NCBI GenBank assembly: GCA_011682595.1
Contig: JAACEH010000181.1
Coordinates: forward strand, 1 to 6,333
Direction of reading: 5' to 3'
DNA length: 6,333 nucleotides
DNA from: Anaerolineaceae bacterium
Lineage (GTDB): Bacteria; Planctomycetota; Phycisphaerae; FEN-1346; JAACEH01
Part shown: positions 1-5,202 of the stretch, piece by piece
Position numbering within the stretch: the stretch's first letter is position 1
Layout of the letters: every line of letters starts with the position of its first letter
Notes under the pieces: model-generated
Database searches by the model: none
The model's input: only the letters and a program-made list of their open reading frames with translations
Told to the model about the DNA's origin: nothing
Position numbers and translations under genes: made by a program

Positions 1-103
1 GGGTGCCACGGTCTGACCGAAGGTCAGGCCGTGATTATCTTCCGACCGTTCGTCATGGCCTGGCTGCGCCAGACCATGGCGCCCCGCCCGTGTCAACGCG
101 GGG
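1..103. repeat. cluster of three palindromic (hairpin) repeat units
   Basis: Three hairpins lie side by side. The first pairs 7-18 with 22-33 (12 bp, one G-T wobble, loop GAA). The second pairs 54-64 with 68-78 (10 of 11 pairs, loop TGC) and has CATGG/CCATG ends. The third pairs 82-87 with 98-103 (CCCCGC/GCGGGG, 10-base loop). The block opens with GGGTGCCAC, a word that recurs exactly at 3791. The decamer CATGGCGCCC (75-84) recurs exactly at 3991-4000, and both copies are followed within a few bases by GTGTCA. The cluster may continue to the left of the window. The third hairpin could help end transcription from an upstream gene, but it has no clean T tract. Frame 1 stays open from base 1 to a TGA at 181-183; its translation looks like translated repeat, so I do not call a gene. 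Confidence 0.55.
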
Positions 104-118
104 TTAGCCATTTTGCGT

Positions 119-148
119 TTGACCGTTGCCCGGTGGCCGTGATACCCT
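119..148 (+). promoter_or_regulatory. candidate sigma70-type promoter for the DUF2752 gene
   Basis: TTGACC (119-124) matches the -35 consensus at five of six positions. After 18 bases comes TACCCT (143-148), preceded by TGA at 140-142, which gives an extended -10 (TGn). Transcription would begin near 155, about 25 bases before the TTG chosen as the start of the next gene. The upstream TTG at 126 lies inside this promoter, which argues against using it as the start. The -10 matches consensus at only three of six positions. Confidence 0.4.
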
Positions 149-179
149 TAGCCGGTCTTCTCCAGCTTCGGGAGCAGCC

Positions 180-728
180 TTGAAGGCAAGTAACCGCCAG
201 CCGGTCGCCGAAGCGGCCGAAACGTTCCGTCCGCCGCCGCCGCAATCGCCCTCGGCGTCTGAACTCGACGAGCCGGTTTCCTGGTGGCCGCGGGCCTCGG
301 TCGCCGAGCGGGTCGTGCAGCTGGCCGCCATGGCCGTCTGCTGGAGCCTCCTGGTCGTAGCCTGGCACCTGGAGCCGGCGCCCGAAGGGCTGGGCACCCA
401 CCAGCAGTTGGGCCTGCAGCCCTGCGGGTTCTATCGCATGACCGGGCGGCCGTGCCCGGGGTGCGGGCTGACCACCGCCTTTGCCCTCATGGCCCATGGG
501 CGGGTGGTCGAGGGGGTGGTCGTGCAGCCGTTCGGGGCCGTGCTGTTTGTCCTGACGGTCGCCGCCGCGGTCACAGTGCCGGTGACGCTGCTCTTGGGCC
601 GCTCGTGGAACCTGATTCTGTTGCGCATTAACGCCCCGGTCTGGCTATATGCACTGGTCTTCCTGGCCCTGGCCGCTTGGATATACAAGATCGTTCACGG
701 GCAGGTCACCGGCGGTTTCGGCCCATGA
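180..728 (+). CDS. DUF2752 family membrane protein
   Basis: A 182-residue integral membrane protein with the DUF2752 signature. Cys82 is followed by TG (88-89) and then CPGCGLT (92-98), the cysteine-rich core of this family, with three predicted membrane helices at roughly 44-62, 113-139 and 153-172. The first 40 residues are polar and proline-rich and probably cytoplasmic. DUF2752 proteins are small bacterial membrane proteins of unknown biochemical role; the paired cysteines suggest metal binding or redox chemistry, but that is not shown. I chose the TTG at 180 because GGGAG (170-174) lies five bases upstream and a candidate promoter lies just before it. An in-frame TTG at 126 would add 18 residues but has no ribosome site and falls in the promoter. 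The usual TR in the core reads TT here (98-99). No strong terminator follows. Confidence 0.85.
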   Translation: MKASNRQPVAEAAETFRPPPPQSPSASELDEPVSWWPRASVAERVVQLAAMAVCWSLLVVAWHLEPAPEGLGTHQQLGLQPCGFYRMTGRPCPGCGLTTAFALMAHGRVVEGVVVQPFGAVLFVLTVAAAVTVPVTLLLGRSWNLILLRINAPVWLYALVFLALAAWIYKIVHGQVTGGFGP

Positions 729-794
729 CCGGGCCCGAACACAACGGAGGAAAGGACGCGGCGAATCGGAGGCTCCTGAAGCGGTAAAGCGGGC

Positions 795-800
795 TATCAT
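795..800 (+). promoter_or_regulatory. possible -10 element for the lipoprotein pair
   Basis: TATCAT (795-800) matches the -10 consensus at five of six positions and lies in a locally AT-rich patch (795-810), 64 bases before the first lipoprotein start. No good -35 hexamer lies 16-18 bases upstream, so this is weak. The 729-863 gap otherwise holds only the ribosome site AGGAGG (853-858), five bases before the ATG at 864. Confidence 0.22.
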
Positions 801-863
801 ACATTAGATCGTTCCGGTCGCTTTTCATGCCGCCGTCGGACCACTGATTCACAGGAGGCGTCT

Positions 864-1529
864 ATGTTCAGACAGTCCTATCGAAAGTGCGCGCTGCTTC
901 TGTTGCTGGCGGTGCTGGCCCTTTGCAGCGGCTGCGGGGTGCCCAATCTGTTCTCATATTTTCTGGCCGACCGCGAGCCCAAAAAGAGCGTGGCCAAGGA
1001 GCACGACCTGCGGGCCGAGGTCCTGCTGATCCTGCCCTACTCGGGCCCGCAGATTCGCCTGGAATACCCGGGGGCCAACCTGGCCATCTCGAACTTCATC
1101 ATCCAGCAGATCGCCGAGCATCTTCGCGGCCGCATCAGCGGGGTGGTCAGTCCCGTGCAGGTGATCCGCTACCAGCAGACGGACCTGGACTGGGAGAACC
1201 GGAGCGTTCAGGAAATCGGCCGCCAGTTCGGGGCCGACAAGGTGCTGTACATCGAGATTCAGCGACTGACGCTCCTGGAGGAACGCAGCGCCAACCTCTA
1301 TCGCGGCCGCGTGAAGGCCCACCTCCAGGTGGTCGACGTCGGGGCCGACGTGACCGATGCCGAGTTGTACGAGGGCGACGTCTCGGTGATTTTCCCACGG
1401 GACAATCCGCTGGCCACGTCGCAGATCAGCCGGGCCGCCATGCAGCAGCAGGTGCTGCACCGTTTCGCCGTCCAGACGGTCTGGAAATTCTACGACCACA
1501 AGGAACTGATGGGGGGCGAGCGCAAATGA
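864..1529 (+). CDS. envelope lipoprotein, first of a tandem pair
   Basis: A 221-residue predicted lipoprotein. It has a basic N-terminus, a leucine-rich hydrophobic stretch (10-20) and a lipobox ending at Cys24 (LCSGC, with an unusual Cys at -3). The mature part alternates short hydrophobic strands and helices: LLILPY near 54, an amphipathic helix IIQQIAEHL near 80, VQEIGRQFGADKVLYIEIQ near 117, and LQVVDV near 154. This recalls the CsgG/LpoB type of envelope lipoprotein fold, but that is an impression of strand-helix order only and the function is unknown. AGGAGG five bases upstream fixes the start. The stop overlaps the next start as ATGA, so the two genes are almost certainly co-translated. 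The next gene looks like a diverged copy: (N/S)P followed later by EIG, then a V-rich strand, then VVDV, in the same order and at similar spacing. Confidence 0.75.
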   Translation: MFRQSYRKCALLLLLAVLALCSGCGVPNLFSYFLADREPKKSVAKEHDLRAEVLLILPYSGPQIRLEYPGANLAISNFIIQQIAEHLRGRISGVVSPVQVIRYQQTDLDWENRSVQEIGRQFGADKVLYIEIQRLTLLEERSANLYRGRVKAHLQVVDVGADVTDAELYEGDVSVIFPRDNPLATSQISRAAMQQQVLHRFAVQTVWKFYDHKELMGGERK

Positions 1530-2171
1530 GAAACGTCGCCTTGCTGTCGCTCGTGGTGCTGGCCTCGCTGGTTCTGGGAGGTTGCGGCGCACTGAGCTAC
1601 ATAACCGAAAAAACGGTGCGCTTGTTCTCGCCGCCGCAGAAGACCCGGCCCTCCTATTCCCTCAAGGGCAAGAGCATCCTGCTGCTGGTCGACACCGCGA
1701 CCCAGGAGGTCTCGTCCCGCCACCCGGGCATGAAGTTCGCCCTGGCCAAGACCATCGCCAAGGAACTCAGCGACCGCAAGGCCGCCCGGACCATCGTCAA
1801 TCCGCGCGACCTGCTGGCCTTTGCCCAGAGTCGCCCGGATGGGGGTGGTCGAGATCGGGGCGGCCTTCGAGGTCGACCAGGTGGTGCAGATCGTGGTCAA
1901 CAACTATTACCTCGAACAGACCATGGCCGCCGACAGTTATGCCGGGCGGGTCAGCCTGGAGCTTCGGGTGGTCGACGTGAAGGCCGGGCGGCAGGTCTAC
2001 CCCGACATGGGGCAGGGCCGCATGATCGAGGCTCGCAGTCCGTCGGGCATCCAGGCCGAGGGCCGCAGCGAAGCCGAGAAAGTGCTCCTGGGCGGCCTGG
2101 CCCGCAAGGTGGGCATGATCTTTGTGCCCTACGTGGTCGAGGAATTGCCCCGGGGCGCCGAGATACAATGA
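1526..2171 (+). CDS. envelope lipoprotein, second of a tandem pair, frameshifted
   Basis: It begins at the ATG overlapping the previous stop. It has a clean signal peptide and lipobox LGGC with Cys20 as the lipidated residue. The first frame encodes the lipobox, a strand ILLLVD near 51, a helix AKTIAKELSDRK near 74 and NPRDLLAFAQSRPD, ending at the GAT at 1838-1840. Beyond that the first frame becomes a Gly/Arg-rich run to a stop at 2192-2194. The natural continuation (VVEIGAAFEVDQVVQIVV, then LRVVDVKAGRQVYPD, ending at TGA 2169-2171) is one base ahead. The switch falls in a run of five G (1841-1845): removing one G gives a continuous 214-residue protein similar in length and motif order to its 221-residue neighbour. 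This may be a sequencing error, a real mutation or slippage; I cannot tell which. Function is unknown; a CsgG/LpoB-like fold is a guess. Confidence 0.7.
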
Positions 2172-2186
2172 GCCCCCACCGGGGGC
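2172..2186 (+). other. short GC hairpin right after the lipoprotein stop
   Basis: GCCCCC (2172-2177) pairs with GGGGGC (2181-2186) around a three-base loop, starting on the base after the stop codon. No T tract follows, so it is not a standard intrinsic terminator. It could protect the 3' end of the lipoprotein transcript or act as a pause site. Confidence 0.3.
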
Positions 2187-2220
2187 GGCCGTAGAGGTCG
2201 TCGCACAGTGCTCCGGACCA

Positions 2221-2249
2221 TGGACCGGCTCCCAAGAGAGGATTATTAT
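2221..2249 (+). promoter_or_regulatory. sigma70-type promoter driving the 2256-2382 transcript
   Basis: TGGACC (2221-2226, four of six) is followed after exactly 17 bases by TATTAT (2244-2249, five of six). This is the best-formed promoter in the window and lies in an AT-rich island inside otherwise GC-rich DNA. Transcription would start near 2256. A second TATTAT at 2318-2323 has only TTTTTG as a -35 and lies too close to the terminator to be useful. Confidence 0.5.
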
Positions 2250-2255
2250 CGATTT

Positions 2256-2382
2256 CTGCAGGGCGGCAAAAAATATCGGAGAATCGCGTTAAGTTTTTTG
2301 CAGCACCTTCCGATAGCTATTATGCCCACTTTCACCAAGCCGCTGTGCAGCCTACCAAGGTTATGCCAGCGGCCTTTTTTTT
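2256..2382 (+). ncRNA. candidate small RNA or attenuated leader
   Basis: This is the stretch between a well-formed promoter and a strong intrinsic terminator, about 125 bases with no credible reading frame. It is much richer in A and T than its neighbours. Two helices can form: GCAAAAAA (2266-2273) with TTTTTTGC (2294-2301), and TATCGGA (2274-2280) with TCCGATA (2309-2315). The second arm begins in the loop of the first, so the two together would make a pseudoknot, or they may be alternatives. The 3' end is the terminator hairpin 2339-2373 with eight T. Two readings are possible: a free-standing small RNA, or a 5' leader of the dehydrogenase gene with regulated termination. I recognise no known family (not 6S, SRP RNA, tmRNA or GEMM). 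Confidence 0.4.
2339..2382 (+). terminator. strong intrinsic terminator
   Basis: GCCGCTG (2339-2345) pairs with CAGCGGC (2367-2373). Inside, GCA/TGC and CCT/AGG can pair further, leaving an ACCA tetraloop at 2354-2357. Eight T follow (2375-2382). The T run is itself flanked by GGCC (2371-2374 and 2383-2386). It lies 170 bases after the lipoprotein stop and 85 before the dehydrogenase start, so it most naturally ends the transcript started near 2256, and would also stop read-through from the lipoprotein pair. Confidence 0.8.
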
Positions 2383-2387
2383 GGCCC

Positions 2388-2416
2388 TTTCGCCGCCCCC
2401 GGCCGGTGGGTAGAAT
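2388..2416 (+). promoter_or_regulatory. candidate promoter for the dehydrogenase gene
   Basis: TAGAAT (2411-2416) matches the -10 consensus at five of six positions. The hexamer 17 bases upstream, TTTCGC (2388-2393), is a poor -35. Transcription would start near 2423, giving a leader of about 45 bases. Because it follows the terminator at 2339-2382, a promoter here would make the dehydrogenase gene independent of the upstream RNA; if it is inactive, the gene would depend on read-through. Confidence 0.35.
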
Positions 2417-2466
2417 ACGCCGGAGGGATTCAGTGCAGCTCACTTTTTTTGGAGCCAGAGAACGGT

Positions 2467-3780
2467 ATGGACCTTCTGAAGAAAATCGAGAGCCGCAAGG
2501 CCAAGGTCGGCATCATCGGGCTGGGCTATGTCGGGCTGCCCCTGATGCGGGAGTTCTGTGCCGCCGAGTTCAGCGTCGTCGGTTTCGACATCGACCTGCG
2601 AAAGGTCAAGCAACTCAACGCCGGCCGCAGTTACATCAAGCACATCCCGGCCAGCGTGATCAAGACCAACCTCAAGGACGGGCGATTCCGGGCCACCGAC
2701 GATTTCTCCCAGCTCAGGAAGGTCGAGGCCATTATCATCTGCGTGCCCACGCCGCTGGACAAGATGCGCGAACCCAACGTGAGCTTCATCGAGAGTTCCG
2801 GCCGCCAGATCGCCAAGGCCCTGAAGAAGGGGCACCTGGTTATCCTGGAGTCGACCACCTATCCCGGCACGACGCGCGAAGTCCTGAAGCCCATCCTCGA
2901 GGCCGGCAGCGGCCTCAGGGCCGGCCGCGACTTCTACCTGGCCTTCAGCCCCGAGCGCGAGGACCCCGGCAATCCGCACTTCACCACGCGGACCATCCCC
3001 AAGGTGGTCGGCGGCATCGATCGCCGCAGCAGCCAGGTGGCCGCCAAGCTCTACGGCATGGCCCTGGAGCGGACGGTGCCGGTGGGCTCGTGCGAGGTGG
3101 CCGAGGCGACCAAGATTCTCGAGAACGTCTATCGCTGCGTGAACATCGCCCTGGTCAACGAACTGAAAGTCCTGTTCGACAAGATGGGCATCGACGTCTG
3201 GGAAGTTATCAACGCCGCCGCCACCAAACCGTTCGGCTTTCAGGCCTTCTATCCCGGCCCGGGCCTGGGCGGCCACTGCATCCCCATCGATCCCTTTTAC
3301 CTGTCCTGGAAGGCTCGCCAGTACGACATGACCACCCGCTTCATCGAACTGGCCGGCGAGATCAATGTGGGCATGCCCGACTACGTGATCAACCGCCTGA
3401 TGCAGGCCCTGAACGAGCGCGGCAAATGCCTGCGCGAGGCGAAGATCCTGGTGCTTGGCCTGGCCTACAAGCGCGACGTCGACGACATGCGCGAAAGCCC
3501 CAGCGTCACGCTCATCGAGAAGCTGCGCGAGCACGGGGCCATCGTCAACTACAACGACCCGCACATTCCCGTAGCCCCCAAACAGCGCGAGCACAACATC
3601 GGCCTGAAGAGCAGGAAGCTGACCGCTCGCATGTTGGCCACCCAGGACGCGGTGCTGATCTCGACCGACCATTCTTCCTACGACTACGACTGGATTGTCC
3701 AGAACGCCCAACTGGTGGTCGACACCCGCAACGCCACCGCCCACGTAAAAAAGAACCGCGCCAAGATCGTCAAGGCCTAG
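2467..3780 (+). CDS. wbpA: UDP-N-acetylglucosamine 6-dehydrogenase (WbpA-type nucleotide-sugar dehydrogenase)
   Basis: A complete 437-residue cytoplasmic enzyme of the UDP-glucose/GDP-mannose dehydrogenase family. It would oxidise C6 of a UDP-sugar twice, using two NAD+, to give the uronic acid for surface polysaccharide. The NAD-binding site is GLGYVG at 18-23. ESTTYPGTT begins at Glu128, the central domain carries AEATKILEN with Lys216 and Asn220, and the catalytic cysteine is Cys271 in GGHCIPID. The C-terminal domain has LAYKRDVDDMRESP with Lys335. FSPEREDPGN and KPFGFQAFYPGPGLGG resemble WbpA more than UDP-glucose dehydrogenases; the exact substrate is inferred. The start is the ATG at 2467, with AGAG/GGAG just upstream; an in-frame TTG at 2449 lacks a ribosome site. 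It has its own candidate promoter and a strong terminator, and no other polysaccharide gene lies next to it here. Confidence 0.92.
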   Translation: MDLLKKIESRKAKVGIIGLGYVGLPLMREFCAAEFSVVGFDIDLRKVKQLNAGRSYIKHIPASVIKTNLKDGRFRATDDFSQLRKVEAIIICVPTPLDKMREPNVSFIESSGRQIAKALKKGHLVILESTTYPGTTREVLKPILEAGSGLRAGRDFYLAFSPEREDPGNPHFTTRTIPKVVGGIDRRSSQVAAKLYGMALERTVPVGSCEVAEATKILENVYRCVNIALVNELKVLFDKMGIDVWEVINAAATKPFGFQAFYPGPGLGGHCIPIDPFYLSWKARQYDMTTRFIELAGEINVGMPDYVINRLMQALNERGKCLREAKILVLGLAYKRDVDDMRESPSVTLIEKLREHGAIVNYNDPHIPVAPKQREHNIGLKSRKLTARMLATQDAVLISTDHSSYDYDWIVQNAQLVVDTRNATAHVKKNRAKIVKA

Positions 3781-3790
3781 TCATGAATAT

Positions 3791-3872
3791 GGGTGCCACC
3801 TATGCGGTGGGTGGCATGGTGGGTGCCATGATCGGGCCGCAAGGTGCCGTGGCCACGGTGTTTGTGGCCACG
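3791..3872. repeat. palindromic repeat block between the dehydrogenase stop and its terminator
   Basis: The 80-odd bases contain GGGTGCCAC (3791-3799), GGGTGGCAT (3809-3817) and GGGTGCCAT (3821-3829), near-copies of the word that opens the window. CATGG (3815-3819) can pair with CCATG (3826-3830). CGTGGCCAC (3848-3856) pairs perfectly with GTGGCCACG (3864-3872) over nine bases with a seven-base loop; GTGGCCAC is also its own reverse complement and so is present twice directly. The block starts 10 bases after the stop codon and ends 22 bases before the terminator, so it is transcribed as 3' untranslated RNA. Confidence 0.6.
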
Positions 3873-3894
3873 CCGAATTGACAGTAACTCGAAG

Positions 3895-3936
3895 CGCCGG
3901 GGCGACCACTTCCGCCCGCCCCGGCGTTTTTCTTTT
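3895..3936 (+). terminator. intrinsic terminator of the dehydrogenase gene
   Basis: Bases 3895-3904 (CGCCGGGGCG) pair perfectly with 3917-3926 over ten base pairs, with a 12-base loop. The T tract TTTTTCTTTT (3927-3936) follows directly. It lies 114 bases after the dehydrogenase stop and closes that transcription unit. Confidence 0.9.
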
Positions 3937-3970
3937 GCCGCCGCCACCTCGCCGGACTACCATATCAACG

Positions 3971-3994
3971 CATGCTTCTGCAAGCAGAGGCATG
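3971..3994. repeat. palindromic repeat unit
   Basis: CATGCTTCTGC (3971-3981) pairs with GCAGAGGCATG (3984-3994) over eleven positions with one wobble; in practice the loop would be the central CAAG. It is followed at once by CATGGCGCCC (3991-4000) and then GTGTCA, an arrangement shared with 75-95. Confidence 0.5.
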
Positions 3995-4202
3995 GCGCCC
4001 GGCGTGTCATGAATGGAACCTTCGCAGCACAGAGACGATGGTTGTGTCGACCACTCAGTGGCGTGTAAAGCTGAGAGTACCCACTGTCCGCCCAAACAAC
4101 CCAACCAGATCGAGGCCTTTCGCGCAACAGAACTTCAAACGGCCGATCACCTGGATCGAACTCGAAAGTTGACCACAGCAGGCTCCCTTCGTGCGCAGTG
4201 GC

Positions 4203-4233
4203 GGGTGGCATGGCCCACGCTTGCGTGGCCATG
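4203..4233. repeat. palindromic repeat unit with GGGTGGCAT head
   Basis: GGGTGGCAT (4203-4211) leads into a hairpin in which CATGGC (4209-4214) pairs with GCCATG (4228-4233), and CACG (4216-4219) with CGTG (4224-4227), with one bulged C at 4215 and loop CTTG. It is the most regular member of the repeat family in this window. Confidence 0.55.
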
Positions 4234-4291
4234 ACGATGAAGTGGCAGCGCGTAGGTCGCCATCAACAGGCCCGACGGTCCGACTGGGCGC

Positions 4292-4320
4292 TTGTGGGTG
4301 GCGGGCGGCGCGGCTAACAT
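4292..4320 (+). promoter_or_regulatory. candidate promoter for the zinc-ribbon gene
   Basis: TTGTGG (4292-4297) and TAACAT (4315-4320) are separated by exactly 17 bases. They match consensus at three and four of six positions. Transcription would begin near 4327, giving a leader of about 100 bases. This is modest evidence, helped by position and by the preceding terminator at 3895-3936, which means the gene needs its own promoter. Confidence 0.33.
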
Positions 4321-4428
4321 ACCCTTCATGAGCAAATCGTTCGGGCGACCTGTCGGGGCGAAACGCGTTACATTTTTCTATTGCGGCGGTCGGGTAGCGG
4401 GCCGGCAGGCCGCCTGGAGGAACCTGTC

Positions 4429-5085
4429 ATGACCATTACGGTAACCTGCGGGCAGTGCGACAAGACGTTCAAGACTCCGGACACCGCGGCCGGGCGAAAG
4501 GCCAGGTGCCCCAGTTGCGGCCTGGTGATCGCAATTCCGAAGCCCGCCGCCGATGCGGTTGCGCCGCCGGCCGACGACACGATGGCGGCCCTGGCCGGCA
4601 CCGGCGGCGAGGCCCGCAAGCCGGTCGTCCCGGAAGCGGTCACCCCGCAACCCGTGGCGGCCGAGCCGCTCGAGCCGCAACAAGCGGCGCCGCCCGAGGA
4701 GGCCGAGGACGAGCAGGACGAACTCGTCGCCGTGCCGCCGATCGGGGTTCAGACGCCGACCGGCCTGTCGGCCGGCGGGCGGGCATTGGCTCGCCGGGCC
4801 CTGAGGTGGCACCGCCGCCTGGCCGGGTCGGCGCGAACCGCCGGCTTCGCCCTGGGCGGGGTGTGCCTGGTGCTGGGCATCAGCGGCATGATCGTCCTGG
4901 CCCTGCGCGGCCAGGAGATGTTGATGCCCGCCCTGGGGGTTTTCCTGGCCATGGCGGTTCTGGCCGCCACGCTGGCCCTGGGCGGACTGCTGGCCCGGCA
5001 CGTGCTGCTGATGTTGGCCGACCTCGGCAACGTGGTCCATCGCCAGCAGAAACTGCTCGACGAGATCAACGAGCGGCTGGACTGA
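4429..5085 (+). CDS. MJ0042-type zinc-ribbon membrane protein
   Basis: A 218-residue protein in three parts. Residues 1-37 form a zinc ribbon with CxxC at Cys7/Cys10 and Cys27/Cys30, 16 residues apart, in the pattern of the MJ0042 zinc-finger family. Residues 38-120 are a low-complexity, Ala/Pro/Glu-rich and probably disordered stretch, acidic around 90-98. Two membrane helices follow at roughly 138-159 and 167-189, then an amphipathic tail (198-218). The zinc ribbon should be cytoplasmic, tethered by the helices. Planctomycete genomes carry many such zinc-ribbon/membrane proteins; their roles are mostly unknown and no function can be assigned here. The ATG at 4429 has GGAGG eight bases upstream; an earlier in-frame TTG at 4381 would place the ribosome site inside the coding region. 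The next gene starts 117 bases downstream with no strong terminator between, so co-transcription is possible. Confidence 0.82.
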   Translation: MTITVTCGQCDKTFKTPDTAAGRKARCPSCGLVIAIPKPAADAVAPPADDTMAALAGTGGEARKPVVPEAVTPQPVAAEPLEPQQAAPPEEAEDEQDELVAVPPIGVQTPTGLSAGGRALARRALRWHRRLAGSARTAGFALGGVCLVLGISGMIVLALRGQEMLMPALGVFLAMAVLAATLALGGLLARHVLLMLADLGNVVHRQQKLLDEINERLD

Positions 5086-5160
5086 CCAGCCGGATGGAAC
5101 CCGGAGGCGGGCCTGGCTTCCTTCCCGGAAGCTCCCGGCGGTGGGCGCCGCTCGTGCTTC

Positions 5161-5185
5161 GTAGCGAGCTACTTCGCAGAGTAGC
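5161..5185 (+). promoter_or_regulatory. overlapping alternative hairpins in a leader
   Basis: GTAGC (5161-5165) can pair with GCTAC (5168-5172), though with a very tight two-base loop, or GCTACT (5168-5173) can pair with AGTAGC (5180-5185). The two share one strand and exclude each other. The second hairpin ends three bases before GGAG (5189-5192), the likely ribosome site of the gene at 5203. Another small hairpin, GCTTCC/GGAAGC, lies near 5116-5132 and has no T tract. Confidence 0.3.
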
Positions 5186-5202
5186 AGCGGAGTGACCTTT
5201 CG

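Larger units (their letters stand above)
3937..4428. other. intergenic region without a convincing gene
   Basis: About 490 bases with no gene I can support. Short frames exist on both strands; the longest on the minus strand (3957-4232, 91 codons) starts inside a palindrome and has no ribosome site. Composition is less GC-rich around 4000-4170. It contains the perfect palindrome CCACTCAGTGG (near 4049), the two repeat units listed separately, a candidate promoter at 4292-4320, and the ribosome site GGAGG at 4416-4420 of the next gene. I searched for tRNA-like T-arms and found none that hold up. Confidence 0.55.

Noticed and set aside
1..183. Frame 1 open from the window edge to TGA 181-183, possibly the end of an upstream gene overlapping the DUF2752 start
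   Set aside because: Most of it is the translation of three hairpin repeats and a promoter-like stretch, and it has no protein-like pattern.
2250..2340. c-di-GMP (GEMM) riboswitch ahead of a polysaccharide gene
   Set aside because: The conserved GEMM core words are absent and the helix order does not fit.
2440..3744. 434-codon minus strand frame opposite the dehydrogenase
   Set aside because: It is an antisense shadow of a well-conserved gene in high-GC DNA; it has no recognisable domains or ribosome site.
2208..3881. 557-codon + strand frame overlapping the dehydrogenase
   Set aside because: Its translation is Arg/Gln/His/Pro-rich without any family motif, and it overlaps a gene with every expected catalytic motif in another frame. 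It is a high-GC shadow.
4140..4175. Possible tRNA T-arm on the minus strand (GTTCGATC-like)
   Set aside because: The flanking bases do not form a five-pair T stem and no acceptor or anticodon arm can be built around it.
3957..4232. 91-codon minus strand frame in the intergenic region
   Set aside because: It begins inside a palindromic repeat, lacks a ribosome site and resembles no protein family I recognise. A decayed gene cannot be excluded.
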